The translations under genes and the position numbers were made by a program. Source: Cricetomys ansorgei (lineage: Eukaryota > Chordata > Mammalia > Rodentia > Nesomyidae). From it: a stretch of DNA of 64,000 bases. Shown one piece after another: positions 22,606 through 33,689 of the stretch; position 1 is the stretch's first letter; each line of letters begins with the position of its first letter. The DNA lies in contig JAMJFZ010003656.1 in NCBI GenBank assembly GCA_026225945.1, positions 186,001 to 250,000 of the forward strand, read 5' to 3'. The notes beneath the pieces were generated by a model. It saw only the letters and a list, made by a program, of their open reading frames with translations. It did no database searches and was not told where the DNA came from.

Positions 22606-24689
22606 TAAATACATTGGATAATTGATGGGGCCACTAAAGAATTCTTCTCTTTATCTGCTTTGTTAATAGCTTGTTAGATATTGGCAGGCTTGATAGTAAT
22701 TGGAGATTGACACTTCCCTTATAATCAGAGGCCTGTGAAACCAGAAACTGAAACTATATGGTTGCTTACTGTTTTACTGATTGGTAAAGTTGTTTGTATT
22801 TCTGACCAAAGTACTATAATATTTTTCTATATCTGGAGTCTTTCTGGGAAATAAGATTCCCCAAGAGTTAACCCTATGGCCCTGTTAATTGCCTGGGCAA
22901 GAAAATTCCTCTTAGAAAAGCCATTTGTTCTAAAGACATTAAGAAAACATATAAAACAAAAACATATGTCAGCACCTTTGACTATTGCCCACTGTCACTT
23001 GTCAAGCATGCTTTCTACTAATGTGTAACAAAACTTACCTTTCTCCTTCACTAACTATACTCTGTATGTCTTGTCTGACATCTTGAGGTGAAATCACAAG
23101 AACTAAGTATCCAAGGTGAACACTCTGGCTGCCTTTTAAAGATTAAACTGAGGATCATATATGACATTTGGTTATCATATCACTTCAGTGACTTTCAAAC
23201 TAGAAAAGTTCCCTGTTTTATTTCTAGAACAAAGGAAAAGACACTCACTGTCTATACTGAAATCTATTCATGCATATTTCTATCCTTCCTCCCCACCTTC
23301 CTTTTTTCCTTGTTTCTTTTTGACCAGCTGTCACTGTAGAGATCAGACTTGCTAAAATTCATGCCCTTCCTGTCTCTATCCCCTAAGTTCTGGGGTTGCA
23401 GGTGAGCACCACAAGACTTCACTTGAATACTTTTCAGTTAAGAAACTAAAGAAAAAATGCTTTTGGAATAAGGTGGTAGGATAACTGAAGCAGAAATAAA
23501 AGAAGAAGGAAGTTATGCAAAAATGAGACTTGCTACTCCCTAATGAATCCTGGAGAGGACTGAACCACAATTCAATAAATTCAAAGGATGCTGATCAAGT
23601 GGATAATCATAAGTAAATAAGCAAATGGCCAACTCCAGAACGGGTAGTCCCTTTCCTCTTGGCAAAGGTTTACCTTGGTGCGAACACACAAAAGAGAGAA
23701 TAAGTGGAACTGTCAGGACTTTGGGCCCCCATAAATGGTCACAACAGAAAAAGAGAGAGAAAAAATGAGAAGAGACACAGTTTGCCTATCCGATCTACTT
23801 CCATGAATTCAAACAACCTAATGAGAAACCATTCTGTCATCATCTGCACTCTTTTCTCCTGATAGTCATTAAATTTTCTGCTAGAGGAAGAAAGCTTTGG
23901 TGTGGAAATAGACTAATAGAAAGTTATAGATGCCTATGCTGGTTATATCTGTAGTATTACAAAGCTCGAAGAAAGCAATGCCCTAGGGAACATTATTTTA
24001 AAATATACTACCAAATATTTGGGGGGTGGGGGGAAGAACCAAGAAGAATAAACTGATCCACAATGAAACTCACTTGTTCATTTTACACAAAGTTGCTATG
24101 ACTTAGAAATTACTTATTAGAGGTTAAATCCATATTTATCTGTGTGATAGATTTTGAGTCTAGATAAAAAGCTTATTTATATATGTACTTTTTGTAAATG
24201 ATTCTCTAATGTGGATTTTCAAACTTTGGCAACAATATCGTGAATTCATGTAAAGCTTTTATTAGTTGAGAGACTGAATATGTGACTAATTATAGTAAAG
24301 ATAGCAACTGTCACTTCAGGGAAGGGTCAGAGTACAATTTCAGAAGCTGCTATGGAATGAAGGAATCAAGACCATATGACAGGATATTGTGGGAAGAATC
24401 TATCTGGGGAATAAACAACCACAGGGGTCTAGGCTTTGCTGTGTGTAGTGCTATGTATGTCTACTATAAAGAATGTTTGTTTCTCTTCTGATACTGGAGA
24501 AATAAAGAGTTGTGTTGATGAATTCCCTTATGCCCTCAGGGCTATAGTGTCTATGGGTGGAAACACATGTGAATACTATTGCTCTGTGATCATGTCTGGG
24601 ACAGAGTCTTGTTTTTCTTTACTGTCAGTGTGTGGGCTGAAGAAGCAGTAAGAAGCTGCTGGGATGTGCCTCCATTCCCTATATAGGTG
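22606..24689. other. Unassigned sequence
   Basis: A G-rich run lies at 24020-24034 and polypyrimidine sequence at 23280-23320. No gene or clear element was recognised. Confidence 0.35.
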
Positions 24690-25310
24690 AGAGGAAAGAG
24701 CACGCAGCGGGCTCCTCTTCTCATGCCCTGGACAGAATATTGTGGGGTACCTGCTTCTCAAAAGCAGAAGAAACATGCTTGTCTCCACTGTACCTGGATC
24801 CATTGGGTAGATGCTTCCCTTTCCCACCTCAGGTGTTCCTGCCTCAGGTGTTCCTGCCCTGTCAGGTGTTCCGGCCCTGCCATGCTAATTAGGTTTCTCC
24901 GCCCAAGGGAGGGACCTCGCCTTCCCCGGAAAGATATTTAAACAGGGAAAAGCCCACTAATAAACCGAGTTTTTGTGTTCAGCAAACATGGCTCCCGAGG
25001 CATTCTTCGTGCCCCGACTTTTCTCAGGTCTGCTGCTGGGCGGACAGCTTCACTAAAGGTCACGAACCCCGACTTCGGGCCGCGCCTTCTCGCTGAGTAG
25101 GTCTAGGCCCATTCGTCTGGCCAGCCAACGGTTCCAGACTGTTGCAGGCGAAACATCCTTTAGCCGCTGGAGGCGGGACCACTCAGGACCCGAAGACAGA
25201 GACCTGACATCAGTGTCATTGCCCAAGGAGGAAGCCTCAACTTTTTTATTCCCCAGCAAGAAGAATAAGGCAAGATAATGTGTATGACAGAATCACAAAG
25301 ACGCCTTCAG
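24690..25310 (+). repeat. LTR remnant related to the class II provirus LTR
   Basis: The piece CCCTGCCATGCTAATTAGG and the following CCGCCCAAGGGAGGGACC, then ATATTTAAACAGGGAAAAGC and CTAATAAACCGAG, align in order with CCCTGCCATGCTAATTAAGG, CCAGGGGAGAAG, GGGGAAAAGCCTGGG and AATAAATGAG of the LTR at 25317. A TATA-like ATATTTAA and an AATAAA are present. A 13-bp word CAGGTGTTCCTGC is tandemly repeated near 24830-24865. Outer edges are uncertain. Confidence 0.5.
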
Positions 25311-25316
25311 AGTGGT

Positions 25317-25792
25317 GTAGGGCTTCCAGGCTAAAGAGTGAAGTTGTAGCACAAGCGGTCCTCACCCCCAGGGCTAGTAGGACACTCCGGAGTCTCCTTT
25401 ACTCTTAACGCCCTGGAAGCTGCTAACTCAGTAAACAGATTGGCAAAATGTCTGCCTGCCTCGTGGTGAATCATACACTTTTGTCTCTGCAAAGGCCATG
25501 GATATTGTGGGGGTTGGCCAGGTACACCCCTTCCCCTGCCATGCTAATTAAGGCTTCCCCGCTCCAGGGGAGAAGCCACGCCCTTATGGGGAGAGGTTAT
25601 TTATTTGGGGAAAAGCCTGGGAATAAATGAGTTCAGGTCCACCAGATGCTGACTCCGTCCCTTCCCCACGGTTCTCGGCTTGCCTTTTCTCGCCCCTGGC
25701 CAGGGCGGGAACCGAGCGGCTTCCCAGCCAGCTCTGGGCCGGGATAGGGCTGTGGCGGAACATGCCGGGGAGACCGAAAACTAAAAACAACA
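25317..25792 (+). repeat. 5' LTR of class II provirus
   Basis: The LTR starts TGTAGGGC and ends AACAACA. It lacks 68 bp in the R/U5 region that the 3' LTR has (29227-29297 area). A polyadenylation signal AATAAA is at 25622. The U3 carries GCCATGCTAATTAAGG. Confidence 0.85.
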
Positions 25793-25794
25793 GC

Positions 25795-25812
25795 TGGCGC
25801 GCCAACGTGGCT
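25795..25812 (+). promoter_or_regulatory. Primer-binding site, tRNA-Lys-like
   Basis: Two bases after the LTR, TGGCGCGCCAACGTGG matches the tRNA-Lys(1,2)-type primer site except for one extra base and changes at the end. Confidence 0.65.
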
Positions 25813-26499
25813 GGATCGCGAGTGGACCGCCTCGATCTACACGCGGAGTGGGTGAGAACTCCCCTCTTAACACACATACACACTCGCACGGGTCCAGAGG
25901 GGTAACAAATGTAACAGCCTGCGATCTCCATCAGGGATCAGGCAACTTTCTAAGCCTTTCCAAACTTTTCGGCTCCCACATGGAACTCCAGCTAGGAGCT
26001 ACCTCTTGAAATCCCTAACAGGGAACAAGCACTCTCTCTAAACTCTCTTCCAATCTCTCTTATCAAAATAACTACTGACCACGCCAATTAAAATCCTTTA
26101 GACGGCTACCAGTTTATTTTTTCAAATACCTGGGAGAAGGTATCAGAAGATAATGGGCTCAACTCCAGCCTGGGACAAAGAAACCTCACCAGGCAATGCA
26201 GCAACTCAGGCTGTAGCCACAGCTTTTACCACGCGGGGAAACAGTTACATTAGAAAAGTGTGTGCCTGATTTAAACGTAGTAGGCCAGACTTTTCTGCTT
26301 CTTAGTGCAGATTTTTTTCCCCAGCCTCCTGCTGTGAATTCACAAAAGGCTCCTGCCATCACAGTCTTACGGGGAATTAACAAGGAGCCAGCAGACTAGG
26401 ACTCTCTCCTTCAAGGGTCATATTTACAGCTTAAATGCTCAACAAGACTGGAGAGACATGATTTTACTTTTTCCTTTAACAATGGTGCAATCTTTAGAT

Positions 26500-27010
26500 G
26501 TTCTATCCCTTAAATTCTCAGTGAGGGGAGTCCCCGAGAGAGGCAATCCCTAATCCAAAAGTTTAAACTTCTCGCGCGCCTTATGTAAATGCCCCATGAG
26601 GGCGGAAGAGGCTTCAAGCCAGGACCGGATGGCCCGCCCATCCTAAAAGCCAATTGGACGGTCGCAGGTCGCCTCCAATCTCTATCACAGATAGGCAATT
26701 ATGCCCGTCTCCCTCAAACGGTGGTTGGTCAAACCGTTCATGCCAGTGACGTCCACATGGACTCCGCCATGTTGGACCTCGGCAAATCCGCGCGTTCGCG
26801 GAAAGCTGCGAGAATCCAAGCAGCAGATCCCTTCCCCCACGCAAGCTGCTTTCATGCGCAGAGGTGTTAATATTAAACAAAAAGCAGTAGGCTACCGCCA
26901 CTGTGCAGGCAAAATCCACAGCGCGGGTCACTGTGCCGGACATCCAGCTGCGCGGTCCCAGCGGCTGAGGCCACGCCCTGCTACCAGCCGCTTTTCTCAG
27001 AGGAAAATAT
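26500..27010. other. CpG-rich core inside the class II provirus
   Basis: Within an AT-rich element this stretch is dense in CpG, for example CTCGCGCGCC and CCGCGCGTTCGCGG. It includes CTCCGCCATGTTGGAC (26762-26777), which resembles a YY1 site. Open frames cross it on both strands, as expected from few stop codons in GC-rich DNA, and none resembles a retroviral protein. Confidence 0.55.
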
Positions 27011-28574
27011 CTGCCGGTTTTAAAATCAACCCTGACAACTGTCTTTCAAAGTTGACGGCTCAGATTCACAATTCTCTTGAGTAGATTAAAAGCAGGTAGT
27101 TTAAATTCATCAAAATCATGTTGCTACTGAGTTTATTATCAAAATAGTCTAACTTTAAACAACATTGATTGGCTTATACTAAATGCTAGGATTTTTTAAG
27201 CTTTAGTCAGCCTTCTGGCCTATGTATAGGTACTCAATCTAACTACTATGTCTTACTTTCCTAAGCATAGGTGATCAATACAGGCATAATATAAAGAATT
27301 AAGTTATATAAATGATCCAAAGATGGTTGAATTCCAACAGTTCAGAGTTTAATATTTGCCTCACTTCAGAGTCTAATGCTGTTTTGTAAACAACAAAACA
27401 GTCTCATAAATAAGCCTAAAGAACTCAGACCTTCTGGTTAAACACCGAGAAGTGTCCCAAATGGCTATTAAAGCCAGTGTCATGGTTACAAAATAAAAAA
27501 TCTCCATTGGCTATCTCCAAGAAGTAAACAAAAAGGTTTTTTTTTTCTAATATCAAACCAGCTCTATCAACAGGCAATATGCCTTTGGCTCAAGGTTTTT
27601 CACAGGTCTTAATCTGATCTGTTCTCAAGCATGCCAGTACCTCCCCACCTGAGGGATGAGGCAAGAGACAGGTCCAACCAGTGGCAACACCACTGGACAC
27701 TCTGTTATTGGAGTCAATAAAATAAAAGAATGGGGAATTCTTCTCCCCAGAGGAAAGGGTTTTCTATCTCCCTACAGAGGTCTGCAATCCTGATGTCACA
27801 ACAAATCCACGCAGATCCAAGAGAGCAGATGACTCTCTTCAGAAGAAAGAAGAACCAGACTTCACTTCAAGGCCAGTAATAACTTAAATATTTCTCCACA
27901 GGAAGCTTATACCCAAAGAGAAACTTCAGCCATGCAGGCTTGATCAGCAAAACTTCAGTCATGCCCACCTGGCTGACTCAAACACCCAATAATCACTTCA
28001 TTTCTACAGGTTCCACTTCGTGACCACCCAAAAAAATTATATTTGGGTCCCAGCAAAAAATGCCAACTGAGGAAGAGGAACAACACCCAAGAATTAGTAT
28101 CCACAAACCCTTCCCCCTTCCTATTCTCACAGGAGTGGCTGGAATATCACTCCAGCCTGGCGTCTAACTTTTCGTTTTCTATCAGAGAAGCCAAGACTGG
28201 ACAAGAGATTACAGACTTCAAGCATGGTGAAAAATTCTCTAATATTAACAAACTTAAACTTCTTTACAGGAAATCACAAGATGGTCTCAATATCTCCACT
28301 CAGAGACACCTGTCTCTCTGAGTCTCACTTAATTCTCAAAACCCTAATACCTATATAAAATCTTCTGATGCTATACCTTGCATCTCAACGTATTTCTTAA
28401 ATCTATGCCTAATCAAGGCTTGCTCTTCTCTGGTACCAAAGACCTATCAGTTCCAGTATCAGCTTTCTTCTCCTGGATTTCAAATCTCCAAACCAAAGAG
28501 TATTGGTAGGTTCATACAGCCCAAGCCAAGATCCTGAAACAAGGACTACAGACAGCCCTTCCCCCCACCCACGG

Positions 28575-28662
28575 AGTCCAGCTAAAGACAGCGCCATCCA
28601 GTGACCAGCTGAAGACAGCGCCAGCCAGAGATCAGCTGAAGACAACGCCATCCAGAGACGAA
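28575..28662. repeat. Three-copy tandem repeat, about 28-31 bp
   Basis: CAGCTAAAGACAGCGCCATC, CAGCTGAAGACAGCGCCAGC and CAGCTGAAGACAACGCCATC follow each other near the 3' end of the provirus interior. Confidence 0.85.
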
Positions 28663-28867
28663 CGGCAGACCAATGGAGCTGCAGCTCTGCAGTTCCACAC
28701 CTGGACAGAACTTGTGGGGTGGGGCGGATGAATAAAGTGACTCTGGGCTGGGAATTATAAGTTACCTACCCAACTCCAAGAATCCCAATTACACCATTCC
28801 CACAGAGGCAGACAGAATGCCCCAAAAGGTTTTCAAATGAGCTACAATAACACTTCCTTTTTAAACA

Positions 28868-28884
28868 AAAACAAAAGGAGGAGA
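28868..28884 (+). promoter_or_regulatory. Polypurine tract of class II provirus
   Basis: AAAACAAAAGGAGGAGA directly abuts the 3' LTR start and would prime plus-strand synthesis. Confidence 0.8.
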
Positions 28885-29428
28885 TGTAGGGCTTCCAGGC
28901 TAAAGAGTGAAGTTGTAGCACAAGCGGTCCTCACCCCCAGGGCTAGTAGGACACTCCGGAGTCTCCTTTACTCTTAACGCCCTGGAAGCTGCTAACTCAG
29001 TAAACAGATTGGCAAAATGTCTGCCTGCCTCGTGGTGAATCATACACCTTTGTCTCTGCAAAGGCCATGGATATTGTGGGGATTGGCCAGGTACACCCCT
29101 TCCCCTGCCATGCTAATTAAGGCTTCCCCGCTCCAGGGGAGAAGCCACGCCCTTATGGGGAGAGGTTATTTATTTGGGGAAAAGCCTGGGAATAAATGAG
29201 TTCAGGTCCACTAGATGCCGACTCCGTCTTGTGTTTGTTCTCAGCAAGCGGGATCAGGCAGCGCCACGCGGTCCTAGGAACCCACGTCCCCCAGGGCTTC
29301 CCCACGGCTTTCGGCTTGCCTTTTCTCGCCTCTGGCCAGGGTGGGAACCGAGTGGCTTCCCAGCCAGCTCCGGGCCGGGATAGGGCTGTGGCGGAACGTG
29401 CCAGGGAGACAGAAAACTAAAAACAACA
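28885..29428 (+). repeat. 3' LTR of class II provirus
   Basis: 544 bp, TGTAGGGC to AACAACA. It retains the 68-bp segment missing from the 5' LTR, which includes AGCAAGCGGGATCAGGC. Confidence 0.85.
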
Positions 29429-29434
29429 GAGTGG

Positions 29435-30254
29435 GGGGTGTATATTTAGTTAAGTGTGGAACTCTTCTTAAGGTGAAGTCTATATCTTACCTCAAATTCT
29501 TATTCCTTATTTCTACTCCTGCAGAAATAAATTCTACTGCCAATGTGCAACTGTCATTATTTATTTCTGCTGCCAACATGCAAACTGTCATTTCTTCAGT
29601 AACAGTGATATGAATAAGATAATTTCATCTACACATTTCTTAATGTGACTCCTGTGTTCTGTGAATTCTCTACATGCATAGTTATTCTTCTGGGAGAGAA
29701 AGGAAGGGAAGGAGTGAAAAGGGAAGAGAGACAGAGAGGGTGAGGGAGTAGGGGATAGTGAGGAAGTAGGTGAAGGAAGTAAGGAGAGAGGAAGAAGGAG
29801 AGAGAAGAGAAGGAGAGTAAGGAGGGAGAGGTTGAGAGAGAGAGAGAATCTGTACCATTGTTGTGTCCACATTATTATAATATATTATGGTTTTTTCCAA
29901 ACAAACCCTATAAACCCTTTCTACCTTAGCCATTTCAATAACATCACTTATACAATATGTATATTTTAAAGATAAATTGTAAAATTGGTACAATGGAAAA
30001 CAAACAGAATGGCTCATAGTACCTGCTTATCTTTAATGTTTACCTGAATTTTTTTTACCTGATTGTCCCAAAATGAGAAGAAGAATATGGTAAGTATTCC
30101 TGTACTGATCTGTTTTGAACATTATTCAGGGTATTTTGGGGAATTTGCTATTTTGTTCTGTGTTAATAAACATTTTTTTCTACCCTGAGTTCATTTTCCT
30201 TTGTCCTTCAAATGGTTGGCCAATATTATACTACTTCATATCTAAATACATGTC
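29435..30254. other. Unassigned sequence with GA-rich tract
   Basis: 29694-29850 is an almost pure purine tract (GGAAGGGAAGG, GAGAGAGAGAG). The proline/serine/leucine-rich frames on the minus strand are its translation and not genes. Confidence 0.6.
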
Positions 30255-31870
30255 AAGAACCATGTTATAGAATTATATTTTTATTATTTAAAATTTAAAT
30301 AAATTTGGATCATATGTTTCCCCTCCCCTAAGTCCTTCCAGATCCTCTCCTTTCCCTACCCACCCAACTTTGTTCTTTCTCAAAAAACAAAGAGAAACAC
30401 AATACAACCACAAAACCAAAAAAACAAAATAAAACCACAATTAAAAAAATACCAAACTGTAACCAAATAAAAGCACACACTAAAAAACTATTGAGTCCAT
30501 TATATGTTGGTGTATTATTCCTGAACATGAGGCCTGTGCTGGAGGGGTTGATATACCCTGTGTCACTCTATTAGAGAAAACTGATAACTCCCTCTCTCAG
30601 CAGGTGTAAGTGACAGTACAGTTGTTAACCTTTACCCTAGTGTTTACATTCATTCACTCATTCATTCATTCATTTTTAATATAAAATAAAACAGAGAAAT
30701 TGCAATTGGATAAGACAAACCAACAGACAGAAAACCCAAGAGAAGGCACAAGAATCAGACTCATTCACACTCAGGAGTCCCACAAAAAAACTTAACTAGA
30801 AACCATAATATATATGCAGAGAACCTGGTACAGGCCTGTTTCAGTCTTTGTAAATTCATATGAGCTTTGCTCATGTTGATTTAAAGGGCCTTGTTCTTTT
30901 GACGTCCTCCATTCTATCTGGCTCTTACATTCTTTATAGTTTCTCTTCCACAGCTTTTCCTGAGCTCTGAGGGGAGGGATTTAGTGGAGACATCCCATTT
31001 AGGGCTGAGTGTTAAAGGTCTTCTCACCCTCTGCATGTTATCTGGCTGTGGGTCTCTGTATTTGTTCTCATTTGCTACAGGAGGAAGCTTCTCTAATGAT
31101 AGCTGAACAAGGCGCTGATCTCTGACTATCATTAAGAGACATTTTATCACCACGTTTATTTCTTTTTTTGGTTTTACCCTAGGTCCCTAGGCTATCTAGT
31201 ATCAGGTTCTTGGTCACAGAAGCAGTGTCAGGTATAGGTTACATCTCATGGAGTGAGCCATAAGTCAAATCAATGATTGATTGGTTATTCCCACATGCTT
31301 TGTGCCACCATTGCCCTAGCATATCTTTCAGGCAGGCAGCACATCATTGTAGAAAAAAGGTTTGTGGTTAGCTTGGTGTTTACATTTCTGTTTTGAGAAC
31401 ATGCCCTTGTACCAAAGACACTGGAACATAGGAGTAAAGGCTGTATGTAAGCATTTGCTCTACATCTCCATCTTCAATGAGTTGTATAAGTGTTGTCTTC
31501 AGCAATGGGGGCTTGCTGTTAGTTTGTGAAGAGCAACCTATTGTCGTGGGAATACCCTGGGTTGTTTGGGGAGTCCCATGGGGCCCTTTGATGAACAAGT
31601 CAATTAAATGTAACCCAATCCTGGTACTGGATTCTTCATTCGGTGCCAAGAGATAGTCAGTTGGAACTCTGTCTCCCCAACTATTTGGTGATTTTATTTA
31701 GATCACCTTCATATATGTATATATTTTAGGAAGTTTCTACTATATTAGGTTTCCATACTACCCCTTAAAAAGAACCTTAATTCCTGTATTAAAAAAAAAT
31801 CTGTATTCCTTCCAACAACCCCTATCTCCTCTTCCTTCCCACTTGATCCTCCCATTCCAACCCCCTATTC
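30255..31870 (-). mobile_element. L1 3' untranslated region, antisense
   Basis: On the minus strand this is rodent L1 3' sequence. The A-rich tail region appears as T-rich at 30260-30310, with CCCCTCCCCTAAGTCC. Words shared with 16785-18350 follow: CATATGAGCTTTGCTCATG, GGGCCTTGTTCTTTTGACG, GGGTCTCTGTATTTGTTC and CCCTAGGTCCCTAGGCTAT. There is an ATTC microsatellite at 30652-30674. Confidence 0.75.
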
Positions 31871-31889
31871 ATCCATAACTAAATATTCT

Positions 31890-32440
31890 ATTTCCCTTTC
31901 TTTACAAGAAAGAGTCTGGCTATGGGTCTTTGTATTTGTTCTCGTCTGCTGCAAGGGGAAGTTTCTCTGACATTAGCTGAAAGAGGCACTGATTTATAAG
32001 TATCATTAACAGTAGTTTTATCACTACATTTTTAGACCAGTATTATTTGGTTTTACCCTAGGTTCCTGGGCTATCCAGTCTCAGGTTCTTGGTCACCCAA
32101 CCAGTGTCATGTATAGGTTCCATCTTGTGGCATGGGGCTTAAGTCATATCAGTTATTGGTTTGTTACTTCCACATGTTTTGTGCCACCATATGTATTCAT
32201 AATAGCCAGAAATGGAAACAACCTAGTTGTCCCTCAACAGAAGAATGGGTAAATAAAATGAGAAAATGTGGTACATTTACACAATGGAGTATTATTCAGC
32301 CATCTAAAAAAAATGATATCATGAAATTAAAGGTAAAGGTTGGAACTAGGAAAAAATCTTCCTGAGTAAGATATCCCAGACTCAGAAAGATTAGTGTGGT
32401 ATGTATTCACTTAAATGTGGATATTAGCTGTGAAGTCAAG
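31890..32440 (-). mobile_element. L1 fragment with inverted 5' part
   Basis: 31910-32190 is antisense L1 3' untranslated sequence (GGGTCTTTGTATTTGTTC onward). 32190-32430 is the ORF2 C-terminus in the opposite, plus orientation, encoding QKWKQPSCPSTEEW. The head-to-head join is the classic product of twin priming. Confidence 0.7.
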
Positions 32441-33129
32441 GATAACCAAGCTACAATCCATATAACCATAGAGTCCACAGTCTTAATGTAATTTAAGTCT
32501 CATAATCACTCTAGTAAATAAACATTGTAAAGATAAAAAAGTGAGAAATATATGGTGTGTACCTTGCCCCCTTATAACACTTGCACTCAGACATAAGGCG
32601 TACTGAGAATCCTCTAGAATCACTTTCCCTTCATTAATGTCTGCCTCCTTTCTTATCCATGTAAGTTTAGGATAATTTGGCTCCAGTCCAGAATGGATAA
32701 CTGAGAATTCTGGATAGAAAATGTGTGGTTGTCCAGAGACGAAAATTTTGTGTTCCTTTTTAGTCCATCAAATGTAATGGGGTTTCACAGTTATTTACAT
32801 ACTTTCAGATTCCATAGAACAAGTACATTTTTTCATCTTTTGGTGGATAACCTTTGTAATGTTTTTTTTTTTTGTCTTACAGTCATTGATCATGACATTT
32901 TAAATGGTATACTTGTCAGAAAATGAGTAAGATTGTTTCTTCAACAATTAGTGATACTGGGCTTAAACTTTCATTTGATCTCATCTAACCAATTACTATT
33001 CCTACTGTATGTTTCCCAGCTGTAATGTTGACAATCTTTCAAAGAAATTCTATTAATGAGCAGCATCATAAATGTTTTCTGTATATGTCAGTGATGTTTT
33101 CTATTGTTCAGGCAAACTTTTAAATTTTT
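32441..33129. other. Unassigned sequence
   Basis: AT-rich, with a T10+ run near 32860. No gene was recognised. Confidence 0.35.
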
Positions 33130-33650
33130 TAATTAAATATTTATTTATTTCATAATTTTAATTTTTTTGAAAATAGATTTTTCTTACAACATATTCTGAT
33201 CAAAATTTCCTCTACCATCCCCTCCCCAAATGGTGCCCACCTGCCCACCCACACTCTTCTTTCTCTTTCCTTTAGAAACAAGCAGGCAACTAAAAAACAA
33301 AGAAAGAATAGGACAAAAAAACAAAACAAAATAAGAGCCAAAGAAAAAGCACAAGAAACACATATAGATGCAGAGTCACACACATTTGTACATGCAGAAA
33401 TCACATAAAATCATAAAATCAGAAACCATGATATATAAGCAAAAGACCTAGAAGATAAACAAGCCCAGACAACACATTAGAAGACAAAAACCTCTAAATA
33501 TACCTTTGAGTACATTTTATGCTACCATTTACTGCTGAGAATTGGGCCTCCCTTAAGTGTAGTTTGTATACTCAATGAGCCACTGGAGAAAACTAATTTT
33601 TCCTCTGTGAGCAATTGTACCTGACTTCTCATACCATCAAGAAAGAAGCA
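33130..33650 (-). mobile_element. L1 3' end, antisense
   Basis: Reverse complement shows a rodent L1 3' end: the purine-rich GGGGAGGGGATGG region, AAAATTCAAA-type tail bases at the low-coordinate end, and CAATTTCTCATGG-like words upstream. The layout repeats that of 30255-30540. Confidence 0.6.
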
Positions 33651-33689
33651 CAAGTTTCAGTGATTCAGTTTAAATTCTGGCAAAAGCAC

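Larger units (their letters stand above)
25317..29428 (+). mobile_element. Non-coding class II (ERVK-like) provirus
   Basis: A provirus of about 4.1 kb with paired LTRs, a primer-binding site and a polypurine tract, flanked by the 6-bp duplication GAGTGG (25311-25316 and 29429-29434). The six-base duplication and Lys-type primer site are typical of class II elements. The interior of 3.1 kb has no gag, pro, pol or env frame that I can recognise, so the element is non-autonomous, comparable in plan to mouse ETn. The LTRs differ by roughly a dozen substitutions plus one 68-bp gap, so the insertion is fairly young. Confidence 0.8.

Noticed and set aside
26589..27084. Open frames of 93-127 codons in the GC-rich core of the class II provirus
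   Set aside because: Few stops are expected in CpG-rich DNA, frames overlap on both strands, and there is no retroviral or host domain I recognise.
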